Positions 12,665 through 24,600 of a DNA stretch of 64,000 bases are shown here, piece by piece. The notes below the pieces were generated by a model. The model made no database searches. It was not told the DNA's origin and worked only from the letters and a program-made list of their open reading frames with translations. The translations under genes were made by a program, and so were the position numbers. Numbering within the stretch: position 1 is the stretch's first letter; each line of letters begins with the position of its first letter. This DNA is from Oreocharis arfaki (taxonomy: Eukaryota; Chordata; Aves; Passeriformes; Paramythiidae): NCBI GenBank assembly GCA_013398015.1, contig VZRR01010739.1:1-64000 (forward strand). The letters are read 5' to 3'.

Positions 12665-15600
12665 GTGAGTCTGCTCCTATCCCAGCTCTGTGTTTGGATT
12701 GGGAAGCTCCAGCCGGCACACGCTCTTGGGGGAGGTGGGAAAGGCTGGAAAATGACCTTTTTTTCTTGTTAGAGATTTCTTGGAAGGAGCGTTTCCTGTG
12801 CGGCAGGGCTGTTTGCTCTGGCTTTTACACAGCGGGGCGACGGCAGGGTTCAGAGGTGTCGCTTGTTTTGTTGTTAAGTTGTTGGGGGTTTTTTTAATCT
12901 TTTCTTGAAAACCAGAATTTCCTTCACCTTTTTTTCCCCTGCCCTGCAGGAGCATGTGCCCGGGGCGGGGCGGCAGCGGGGTGTGCGGGAGCCCTGTGCC
13001 CGGTGGGACACGGCGCTGGCACCGGGGCTGCGGCTGAGCGGGGCAGGGATGAGAGGGGCGATGGCAGTGACAGAGCTCGGGCTGGCCTCAGTCACAGCGC
13101 GTTGGGCTTTTCCTTCCCCGCTCTGCTCCCCGCGGAAGAGACCTGCAGCCCTGGCGATATTTGGGGTTAGGGAGCGCCGTGTGCCAGCTCCTCCTGATCT
13201 CCGATTGTTTCCTGAGCCCGAGCCAAAATCCCTTTGTGTGAGCCCGAGTCCCGCTCCTGCCAGGCAGTGAGGGCGGCAGCCGGCATGGCCAGGGGTGCGA
13301 TGGTGCTGGTGTCAGCCGTGCTCTGGGATGTGGCATCGCCTGCTGACACCAATTCACTGATTTGAAAGCAGTTTTCAGAAGGAGGAGAGGAGGAATGAGA
13401 AAGGAGCGGGATTTGGAGCTGTGGGGTGGGGGTGGAAATGCCCCCGGAGCTGCGGTGAGCGATGCCCAGGCGGTGCCGGTGGGCGTGGGGTGCAGCAGAA
13501 GGGGGTCCCGATGGGAGAGACCTGTGAGCTGGTGTCAGCCCTGCCCCGGTGCACACAGTCCTGTGTCCCCCTGAGAAATGTCCCCTGGCTGCATTTTGAA
13601 ACTCGGAGTCTGGGTTATGCTTCGATGTGTGGCTGTGCCTTTAGGCACGGATGGGGGTTCTGTGCCTGCACCTCCCACAGGCTGAGGGGGACCTTGTGCT
13701 CAGCTGCATGTCCAGGACTCCCTGGGGTTAAACTCAGGAATTTTGCAGGTGTTTCTGATGTGGGATGGGATTTCGGGAGTTTAGCAAGGAGCACATGCAG
13801 GCACCTGTGCTTCCCCCGGGCAGCAGGGACCGGTCAATAAACCAAACCTGAGGCTGGTGGGGAAGGAGGCAGGATTTTGTGCAGAGCTGGGAAATACTTG
13901 ATTTGGTGTTATTTTTGTATTGCAGCCTTAAAGAAGGGAAGAAGAGAGCCCTAAAGTAACCCTTTGTGCCTCTCCTGGTAGTTCAGTGCCTGTTCCTTCC
14001 TGCGAGGGCTTGTGCCCATGCCAGGGCTGTGGCAGTGGCCACCGGCTGGGTGTGACAGCCGTGGTTTGGGCTTCCTGTCCCTGGGGGTGTGTAGGGCTCC
14101 CACCAAAGCTGCTGGAGCCTGAGCATTCTTCAGCCAGAAATGGGGTGGGTTTGTGATTCTGTACAAGATGGAAAAAGCTGCAGCAGGACCACGAGGGAAT
14201 TCTGCTCCATGGGTTCCTCTGGTAACACACGTGTTTATGCTAAATAAATGCGTGAAAGTAGGAGGGAATTCCCTTGTGTATTAAGGAAGTAGCTGTTTTT
14301 TGGTACTTGGATTTAGCAGTGGGAGCTGGGGGTCATTCCTCGGCGTGGGAAGCAGAAGAGCAGCTGCAGCAGGTCGCATCCATGGGAGATGCAAATGCTC
14401 CAATGGGTGATTGGAGCTGAGAGCTCCCTGCAGAGCCAGAGCTGCTGCTGGTTCTGGTTTTTTAGCATAACTGTTGATGTTTTCCTTTGGCTTGGCCTTC
14501 CTTGGCCTTTGGTGGTGGCTGGTGTTGGGTCTCGTGCAGCCTGGGGCGAGAGTGCCGTGCCGCGAGCAGCGCCGGCGTGCAGTACTGCAGACACTGACCT
14601 CAGTCCGTGCTGGGTCTAACACTCTTCCAGGTGGTGAGAACTGGACTTTTGCTGCTGTCCATGTAAAGAAACGTGAGATGTGGTTGCTCCTCGTGGGGAG
14701 GTGCAGCCTGGCCGGTACCTGTGGTGGCTGATGGATGCTGTGCCCGGCGCTGCTGAAGCTCCAGCACCGCTGGCTGCCCTCGGAGCGACGGCGTCTGCTT
14801 GTCCAAACAAAGTGCGTGTGAGATCCAGGGGATGGTCAACAGGAAAACAGTGCAATTTTAGAAAGGGTGGACTGCAGGATGGGCAAGATGGATTAATTTT
14901 CTTCAGCATCCGAGTAGCTGTTCTTATCTTGGTCCTTGTGGATGTCTCATGCCTGGAAGTGTCCCAGGCCAGGTTGGATGGGGCTTGGAGCAACCTGGGC
15001 TAGTGGAAGGTGTCCCTGCCCACGACAGAGGGCCAGAATGAGGTGATCTCTAAGGTCCCTTCCAACCCAAACTATTCTGGGATTCTCTTCTGGATTTCTC
15101 TTTCTGGGTTCAGCAAACACCAAAGAGAAGGCAAGAACTTCACCCCAAGCCTACATCTGACAGGGGTGGCTGATGGCTGTGCTGGCACTGACCGACCTTC
15201 TTGGGGTGGTGCACAGGGTGGGCTGGAGCCAGAGACTCTCTGTGCTCTGAGCTTGCTTTGCCATTGCCTTTTCAGAGATGTAACCCCAGGTTCCTGCTGA
15301 GCTCCCCCTCAGACATGGGGGGCTGCTGCTGTGTGCTCCTGGCACCGTGGGACACTCCTGCCCTCTCTGTTGTTCCTCTGGGGTCAGAGCAGCTGCACAA
15401 ATGCAGGTGGGGGAGGCAAGGACAGATCAGGGTCCTCACCTTCCTGGCCCTTTGTTTCTGTTCCTCTCTCTTTCCATCCCTTGTTCCCCCCAGACATCTG
15501 CTCTGCAGCTGCAGCCCGAGCAGTGGGACGTGTAACCCCCGAGCTGCCGCAGCGCTGCTGCTCCCGGGTGCTCTGGAGCTGCTGAGGGTAGGTGTCCTGT

Positions 15601-18600
15601 AGGCCAAAGGGGCTACAGGACTCCGAGGAGCTGCTTGGGTGAGCAGGAACCTGTGATATGCTGTAAGACACTCCCGTAGCCATCATAGCAGTGCCAGAGA
15701 TGCTGACTTGGTCTCTGCCACCCCACTGTGTCCTGCTGCCAATGTCCATTGTATAGCATGTCCCAGAGCCCTCCGGATCCTCCCCTCATGGTGCATCCCA
15801 TGCCCCTGAGCGTGTCTGTCTGCTGTTCAACCCTGCCCTGTGGGGTCTGTGAAGATGGGTTGGTGTGAAGAAGGGGCTTGGGTTAGTGGTGGCCTTGGCA
15901 GTGCTGGATTTGATGATCTGAGACAGCTTTCCCAGCTTAAACTGTTCCACGATTCCATGATCCTAAGCCTCATTGGTTTGTGGCTAATGTGTCTGCTTCA
16001 GTGCTTCCTTCTCATCTTTATTAAAGACAGCACTGGCTGCAAACCTGAATTTAGGTTGTTCTGAGGGATGTTTGTGGGAGCAGAGGTGTTCCCTGCGGAG
16101 ATTGGGCCCAGCTCCTCTCCCTGGTGCCAGCCTGCGAGGGCAGGAGCTGCTTTTGGCTGGGCAGGTGCTGCAGCATCACCTGGGTTTCCTGGCGGCCGTG
16201 TTCCTGCGTTGTGCAGCACAGAGCTCTGCACACCGTTGGTGAAAAGGGCTGGCTGAGCTTTTAGAACAGAATAAACCAGACCTGAGGCTGCTGTTGGACT
16301 CGTTTGAGGGGAGGAAATGAGAGCTGCCACATCCAGCTGATAAGGGCGGTCACACAGAGCCCTGGAGCGCAGCCAAGGGATGAGCGGGGCAGAGATAAAG
16401 CGGGGGAGTGCTCGGGGGGGCTGTGACGGTGCTGCTGGGGGTCTCCATGCCCACCCTGCACGGATTGTGATCCGGATTGTGATCCAGATCTGATCCAGAC
16501 ATCCAACAGCTACAGCCTCCCTGCCCCGTGGGGGCCAGAGGGGTTCCTGTCTGGGTTGTACCAGCTGGTGCTTGCAGAGTGCTCGGGAGTTGCACGGGTT
16601 GCAATTCCCGTGCAACCTCTAGGATCATTTCTACCCCTGGATGTCCCTTGTGTTCTGCACCACACAGCAGCTGTCTGGGACAGGAGTGGGGTGGCAGAGG
16701 GCTCTGGTGCCATCCCCCCTGCCAAGTGCCATCCCCAGGGAGTGATGCCCTTGGAGCAGAGGTTTCAGGGCTGACGGTGAAGGAGGCACTTGAGCAATTC
16801 CTGGTTGGTGACATGGCAAGGAGCAGTTCCCTCTCTGGAGACCTGTTTACTGTGTGAAGGTTAATTATGGAAACGCGCCACGTCTGGGAGAACATCCAAG
16901 AGCATTCCTCATTCCTGTCCGTGTGCCCTGTCCATGTCTGTGCTGGCAGCTCCAGAGCCTCTGCACTTGGCTGGGTGCAGCTGGGAGCTGGAAGCAGGAG
17001 GTGCCCGTGGCTGGGAGATGCCCCTGGCTGTGTGGGGCTCTGTGTGCCTCCCGCCCCAAAAGCCCAGCAGGGTGGGCAGTGAGGCCCAGCTGTGCCCAGT
17101 GCCGGGAGGGCAGGGCGGGGGCTTCCTCCAAAGCCCACTGGGAGGGTCTGGGATTGGCCCTTGGCTGCTGTGGGAGCCGTGCCCCGTTCAGGGGGGCAGC
17201 TCTGATTTCTCCAGGCAGAGTCAGTCCCTCTGTCCCTGGCCATGCCGGGCCCGGTGCCTTTGGCATCAGTAGGATACACCTTTCCCACGGCACACCCACT
17301 TCAGCACCTCATGTTCTCAAGCAGTGAAGGCGCATCCCCCTCCTTCAGGAGAGGTGTTGGGACTTTCAGTCATTCCTGTAAAAAGCAGGCAGGAAACTTC
17401 TGCTTACAGCCGGGAAGGAAAGTCCCTGTTGTAGGCAGTTTTATTTTCAGGCAGGATGGAAAGAAATCACACCAAAAAGAAAGAAAAAAGAGCAATTTTC
17501 TCCCCTTGGTGCTGGGGTTGGAGCTTCCCCCGCAGTGCCAGGCAGCTGCTTCCAGCTTTCCATGAGGTAACGTGCAAGCGATTTTGTGGCGGGGTTTTCT
17601 CCTCACACACTAATTGGCTGCGTGGGACGTTTTATGGGGATTTGGAACCTTGCTGTGGGAAGCTGGGAGCCTGGCCTGGGACTTCTCCTTCTTAGTTTTG
17701 ATTGTTGAAGTGAAAGTGCAGAGCTGGGATTCTGAGAAGCGACCTTCCTGCCTGTAATTCTGCTGGCCTCCGGTGTTCCAGGTTGCTCATTTTAGAGCTT
17801 TTATGGAATGTCTCGGGCTTTTCTCTGTCCATGCCTGTTCCAGGCCGGGGTGGGGTGGATGGAGCACCAAAAGCACTGGAGAGAGAGCTGTCAGGCTCCA
17901 GACACCCCAGAGCCAGGAGCCATTCCTGCTGGAGCCGCCACTGGGTTGCACCAGGGAAATGCCACAGTGCAGTGTCTGCAGGAAGGGGATTGGGGCATTT
18001 TGTCCTTTTTTTTTCACTTCAGTGTCGGTTTTCATCCTTTTTGTTTTTTTCCTGGCACAATGGGAGCCTCTTCTCTTCCTTCATTTTTGATTTGCACCCC
18101 TTGCTGGGGGTGTTGGGGGGTCAGGGTTCCCTGGCTGGGGAGGACCAGGCTGAGGGGAGCTGGACCCACTCGGGGTGTGTCCGATGGACCATTGGCACCT
18201 GGGTTACAGTCCCTGCCCCTTGCTGGGTGCAGGGGATGGGGGAGCAGCTGTGGATGCCTTTTCCTTGGGAAATGCCATCCAGCCTCGACAGCTGCTGGAC
18301 AAGGGCAGAGGCTTTGCTGGGGGGATTCTCCGGTAGCTCATAGGGTTGTGCACCACTGGGACCTTTTTCCGCTGAGGGTGTTGGTGCTGCTTTCCCCCGT
18401 GGGGTTGTCCAGGCATTTCCTGAGGGCTCAGCTCTCACGGAGAGCTTCCTCTGGAGCATGAAACATAATGGGGCTGCTGGTCTAGCTCCCCTGCCTGCAC
18501 TCAGGAAGCTGGTGGGATTTATCCCCTTGTTTCTCAGGGATGCATGGACTCTGCCAGTAGCCTGTGCCTGCTCACCACACTAGGCAGCTGAGTGGGATGG

Positions 18601-21600
18601 TTTCTGCACCATTTAAACTGCAGATCTCAAAGATGCTGAGTTGCTGTAAGCTCCTGGAAGTTGTCTTCTGACCAGTGCAGGCAAGGAGATCCTCTTTGTG
18701 CCCTGCTGAGGGTGGGTGTAGTGTTTGATGAGCCTTTATTAGACATCAGAGAGCCCTGGAGATGTTGGAAACCACCTCTGTCGCTGCTGCCTGGGCTCAG
18801 GCTGAGCTGGATGGAGGGTGGAGGGTCTCCGGGCAGCAATCCCTGGGCTCAGGCTGGATTCCCAGTGGAGGCTGAAGCCAGGGATGTGTGCTGGGCTCAG
18901 GTCCCATCACCTTGCCCTGCCTGTGAGGCTCCTGAGAGGTGACAGGGAGGGCTGGGAACACGGCTGGAATGGGTCACCCTGTGCCCAGCGTCCGGCCATG
19001 CCCTACAGCAGGCGTGTTTGCCTGCCTGGCCTTTCCTGCACTTCCCTGGGAAAGCACATCCATGGGAAGGGCGGGAGGAGGAGGAAGCTGGCTGCTGGCT
19101 CCCTCTGGGACAGGACGCTTGGAAACCTTTTCTGTGACAGCACTTCTACATGAGGAGGGCACAGCCTGGGCTGTCAAAGCCCCCCCTGCTCTCGGGGGCT
19201 TCTCCCTGTTTGAGGGGCTCTAGGGGGATGCAGGACTTGCCACAGCAGGCAGAGCCTGGCACCTGGCTCCCAAAGGGGGGAGGAGGGGTGGAGGTTCGGG
19301 GCCCTGGCCCCCCGCCAGCCCCTGCATGGGGGAGGCGGCGGAGGGAAGGAAATGTCGTGCTCTGACTCCGCATTTCCACCAGGATGAGCGGTGGCCGAGC
19401 CCAGTCCCGCCAGAGCATCCTGCTGCAGCCCTGCTCCCGGCCTGGCGGGGCGGCCGTGGCCACGCTGGGTGTCACCGGGCTCCGGCGTGGCCCCGGTCAG
19501 TGCCCGGCCATGCTCTGGCACCAGCTGAGCCCTGCTGCGGGCAGGGGTAAGCTCCGCCACGGCCCCGCTCCCCCTGCGCTCCGCCAGACCCGTCCCTGGG
19601 GCAGGATCCGTGGCACAGGTGGGAGGTTGGTGTTTCTGCTCGGAGCTGGGGGCACACGGAGCTGCAGTTGCTGGCTGGGATTGGCCCCATGGAATTTCCA
19701 TTGGGAGCGAAGGGGGAGCAGAGTCGAGCAGGAGCGGGAGCTGGCAGGGGCTGTCCCTGGGTCCTGCCCACCCCAGGACTGTGGGAGGGATCTGCTTCCA
19801 GAGCTGGTGTGGCCTAAGAGCGTTCCCAGGGACCACCGGTCTCGGTGCCCTCCTGCTGGACAGATGCAGCTGTGGGGTGCCCTCCCCACGGGGTGTCGGG
19901 TTCTTTGGGAGGGATGTGGTGCTCCACATGGACCAGCTGACCCGGGATAGCTCCAGGGTTGAGTTCTCCACTGGGGCTGCTGGGTCTGAGCCCTGTTGGG
20001 GACAGGAGGGGTCAGCCCTGGGTTTTGGCAGGACTCATGGCACGGCTGATGACAGCTGTGAGGTTTGGACCCAGATCCAGATGCTCATTCCAAAACTTCT
20101 TCCCAAAACTTGCCAAGTATTTGGGTCCGGGGTTTTGGCTTGGTCCTGTCCTGAATTGAGCTGCTTATTTGGAGCTTTTTTTTTTTTGCTGCTGTAAGCT
20201 TGGAATTGGGAATGCAAACTGTAGCCAGAGCTCTGGGCTGAGGCAGTGGGGGAATGGAGATGGGATCGGGATATTCCAGTGCTGGGTGGATCTGACCTCA
20301 GCCCACTCTGTGCCGGGTGGTGCCTCCGGGAGGGCCAGGCCAGACCCTGAGGCTGCCAAGGCATTTTCTACCCTTGAGGTCAAATGTTGTCACCCTCAGC
20401 AGTAGAAATGTCATCGGGCCGATGGGTGCTGACACTTGGCAATGACTTGCTGTGGCTGCGGGAGCTCTGGGCTGTTTTCCCTCAAGTTCTCTAAATTGGA
20501 GGAATTTCCCAGGAAATACTGCTGGCTGCTGAATGGGCTCGTCTGGGCGATGGCTGATCCCTGAGTGAGGGGTGGGAACCAGCTGGGTGAGGGGTGAAGA
20601 ACCAGAGGTTTGGCGCCCACTGGTATGAGCACCAGCTTGAAAGAAGAGGTGGGGAGGGCTGGATGATGGGAAGGAGGTGGGGAGGAAGGGCTCCTTTGGC
20701 AGCCTTTTCTCAGGGATGTTTGCAGAAGTGATCAGCCCTGAGCTTTAATGAGCTCTGAACTCGTGATTACAAAGAAAGATCTTCCTCTCCTGCCTGGCCA
20801 AGAACTGCGTTTGGTTTGGTGGGTTCAGAAACAAAACATTTCATCAGGAGGTTAAAACTGTGTCTTGTGGCCCTGTCATGCAGGTGGCATCCCTGTCACC
20901 TCCTGCTCTTTGCCTGGTCCTGGCAGAGAGCTGCAGCTGAGCTGTGTCTGCCCCTGCCGATGAGATCCCCGGCTCTGCAGCCACGTGTCTCCTCTGCTCT
21001 CTGCACAGGGAACGTGGGCTCGGTGTCAGGGCTCTGGGGGGAGTGGGCTGCATTCTGGTGGGATGCTCAGGCTGGTTCTTTGCTTTCTTCCAGAAATCGA
21101 AGCCAAGAAAGCGTGTGACTGGCTGCGGGCAGCGGGATTCCCCCAGTATGCCCAGCTGTACGAAGGTGAGAGCTGCCTCCTGCCACTGACCCTGTTCTAC
21201 TGCTCACAGCCTGTACGTCATCCAGATTCCAAGGGGGGCTGCAGGGACAGCGCCCACAGCTCCAGGGAGAGGAGGGGACAGAGGAGATTGTTCACTGATT
21301 ACATGAGTGTGTGTAACACTTAGAGCCCTTGGCCATGGCCTGGAGAACCAGCCAGTTAACTTCCCTGCATTCCTGAACTTTTCCCCTTCAGGCAGGGCTC
21401 TGAGGAATCCTGGGGCGGCTGCTTTGGCCAAGGGCAGCCAGGCTTTGGAGAGCCATCAGCTCTGAAGAGGTTCAGGGAGTGTTTGCCGTGGGTGGGAGCA
21501 TAGGGGCAGCCAGTGTAACGTGGAGAGTGAGCATGTTCTCCCTCCTTCCATCCCTGCCCGCTCCCACAACCCCTGCTCTGCTGCAGCCCGTCCTTCCTGA

Positions 21601-24600
21601 GCGCTCAGCGAGCCCTGCCTGGAGCAGACCATGTCTATGGCTCCCCGGGCACGGGGCACGGGCATTCCCCGGCTGGCGTTCCTACTCCCAGCCCCTGTGC
21701 CAGGCGCCCAGGGCAGTGGCAAGGGGGCTGTGGCGGTGGCTCTGGCCTCAGGCTCAGCGCTGTTTACTTGGAAGCTGTGGTGGGATCCTGGTTCCAGCTG
21801 GTGCCGGTGCGAGGAGCGGCGGCTGCAGCCGGCCCCATCTGGCTGGACAATAGCGGGAAGCGGGGCTCCGGCGGCCGCGGCCGTGGCCATTGTTCGGCCG
21901 GGCACTTCCCCTGCCCCCCACTGCACCAGTCCCCCGGCGATGCCTTTATGAGCAGTCTGTTTGCTGCCAGTGCCTATTTTGGGGGGCAGGCCCCACGTGC
22001 AAGGACAGGCCGGGTTCCTGCTGGGACACCCAGCCCCAGGTGCTGGCCCCAGACCCTGCTCACAGCTGGGCAGCGAGGAGCGGTGCTGGAGTACAGGAAT
22101 GAACCAGCCCTTCTCCAGCCTCTCTCTACAGAACTTCCCACATCCTCCAAGTGTTTCCCTCTGTTTCCCTTCCTCTGGTGATAACACTCCATGGCTTCAT
22201 GAACAGATGGATTGAGACCCTTGGGGCTGAGGGTCCAGGTCCCACAGGCACGATCCCAGCAGACCTGTCTGAGCACACAGGGATGAGCAGAGAGTTGAAT
22301 GGAGGCCCTCAGGCACCTTATCACCCTCACCTAATGTACCTGGGAAGAGCTGTGCCCAGGGACCCTAGGCTTGCACTGCCTCCAGGTCTTCTCCAGCCAC
22401 TTGGGTTTCTCCTCCTCTTCCCATGCCCGCTGCTGCCCTTTGTCTCTGATGGAGCAGCTGGCTCGGGATCTGCCACTGATGTCACTTCCCTCCCCCCAGA
22501 GTCGTCATTCCCTCTTGACATCAGTGCTGTGAAGAAGGACCACAGCTTCCTGGACCAGGATTCCCTCAAATCCCTGTGCAGGTAATGCTCTCTTGCCCCC
22601 CAGCACATGGAATCAGCACGGGGATGTGCCACGGGCAGTGGGTACTGCGGGGGGCCTGATGGGGCAGCGGGCACTGCAGAGTGCCTGGTGGTGTGGTGGG
22701 CTCGGTGGGGTGCCTGCCTTGCACCCTGGCTGGGCTCAGAGCCCGCTCCAGCGCTGTCGCTCCCTCTGCAGTGAGAACTCACCTTCTGTGGGCAGGGAAT
22801 GTTGCTGGTGTTGGGTGGTTCTGGGGAAACAGCGGGTTTCATGCTCCGTATGGCGCTGGTTGTGCCGGTACCGGGCAGTGCAGCCCGGCCGCGCGTTCCC
22901 ACCTGGGCACGGCGCTGCTGCAGCTGCGGCCCGGGAGCAGCCGCGGGAGCTGCCCGGAGCGGTGCGCAGGGAGTGGCGAGTGCGGGACTCAGGCAGCTCA
23001 AGCCAGAGCTGGCACCCAAAGCGGGGCACTGACCGCATGGTCTGTCTGGACTCAGTGCTGCTGAGGGTGACTCAGCCCTGCCTTGGCTCTCGAGACACGT
23101 CATCACACCCGTGTCCCTGCGCTGGCTCCGCGCTGTCCCTCCCACCCAGAAGAGAGAAGAGGCGAGAACAGGCTCTGTTTCTGATTTCCCAGCAGAGAGG
23201 CTAGGATCCCCCGGGCAGGAGGGGATCCCTGCGCCGTTTCTTGGGTGCAGGGAGGCAGGAGGTGATGGGACGTCCCTGCCTGTCCCTCCTTCTCTGAGCT
23301 TTCAGGTCCTTCAGTCGTTCCCTGTCTGGGGCGCAGGAGCTTCTGCGGTGATTTTGCTTTAATAACCTGGAGCAGGTCACCCCTGCCCACTTGCAGAACC
23401 AGTGGCCCCAGCAGCTGGCACGGGCATGGCCTGGCTTGGGCTACCATCTGCTGGCATTGTCCCCTTGTTAGTTGCGTGTCGCTCTGACCCCTGGAGTCAC
23501 AGCAGCGAGTGACAGGCACAGCCAAGGCTCTGAGACAGGAAAATTAAAAGAAGCCAAAGCCATCCCTGTGACCGCAGCAGGGCTGGGACAGGGGCTGGGA
23601 CCAGGATAAAGCCGCTCTGTTTCTTGCAGGAGGCTGATGACCCTGAACACTTGTGCCTCCATGAAGCTGGATGTTCACTTTCAGCGTAAACAGGTAAGTC
23701 CTGGATGCTTGAGGCAGGTGAGGGGCTGAGGGGTGCAGGGGGATCATGTGAGGCTGCGTCCTGGCGAGCTCTGGGACTGCCCTGGGCACAGAGTGGCTCC
23801 TGGAAGCCTCTGCTGCCAAGGCAGTCCCGAGCTGGTTTAAGGGGGTGAACATGCTGCTCTCCTCCCCACCTGGGGCCGTGCTGGTAGCTCTGCCCCTCTG
23901 GGTTGGGGGATGTGCTGACCCTCCTCGGCTCCAGCTGACTGATCATCTGTTCTCAACCGCCCACAGAATGAAGACTCTGAGGAAGAAGCCATGTGTGCCA
24001 TCAGCGACCGGTGGGCCTTCCAGAGGGACAGCAAAAGGTGGTCCCGGGTGGGGTCCGCCGATGTCCTGTCCCAGGGCTCAGAGGCCCTGAGCTGCACCAT
24101 GCACCCGGTGTCCAGCCGTGAGAGCATCCTCACGGACCTCAGCACCAACCCCGAGGCCACGTCCCTGCACAGCACGGGCAGCGTGGGCAGCGTGGGTGGC
24201 ACGGGCGGCACGCTGGGCACTGCGGCCACGCCATCCGAGCCCCCGTCCCCCCTCCGTGCCTCTGCCAACGCCTCCAGCTGCAGCCGGAGCGAGGGTTCTG
24301 CACCGGAGCAGCCCTCGGGGCACGGAGACGGCTCTAAGGAGAAGCTGAAGAAGCGACGGTCTCGCAGCTTCCTGAAGCGCATCGAGTCCCTGCGGAGGAA
24401 GGACAAGGAGAAACCCAGCCCAGACAGGAGGGTGGCTCCCCACAGCAGCGCCACTCTCCCCCCGGGATGGGGCTCCCTGCACAGTAATGGGGACCTTGCG
24501 GCCACCAGGACCATCTCCTCTAAAAGAGGGATACCTGCCTCTTTCCACAGCAAAAAACACTCCTTCTCGGTGTTGTACAGGACTAACCGCCTGCTCGGCC

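Larger units (their letters stand above)
12665..21093 (+). other. STARD8: STARD8 intron 1
   Basis: 8.4 kb between predicted exon 1 and exon 2, with two CR1 fragments (14,947 and 15,868). GC/CpG-rich spots occur near 12,955-13,040, 13,430-13,510 and 19,270-19,620 that could be intronic enhancers or unpredicted 5' exons. Nothing coding is supported. Confidence 0.6.

Noticed and set aside
19384..19950. Possible alternative 5' coding exon (MSGGRAQSRQS...)
   Set aside because: There is an acceptor-like CCACCAG and a GTAAGC donor near 19,550, but no homology and no phase argument as good as that of 12,592-12,664.
22327..23145. 272-residue minus-strand frame over intron 3
   Set aside because: Overlaps STARD8 exon 3 in antisense and the CpG pocket; composition only.
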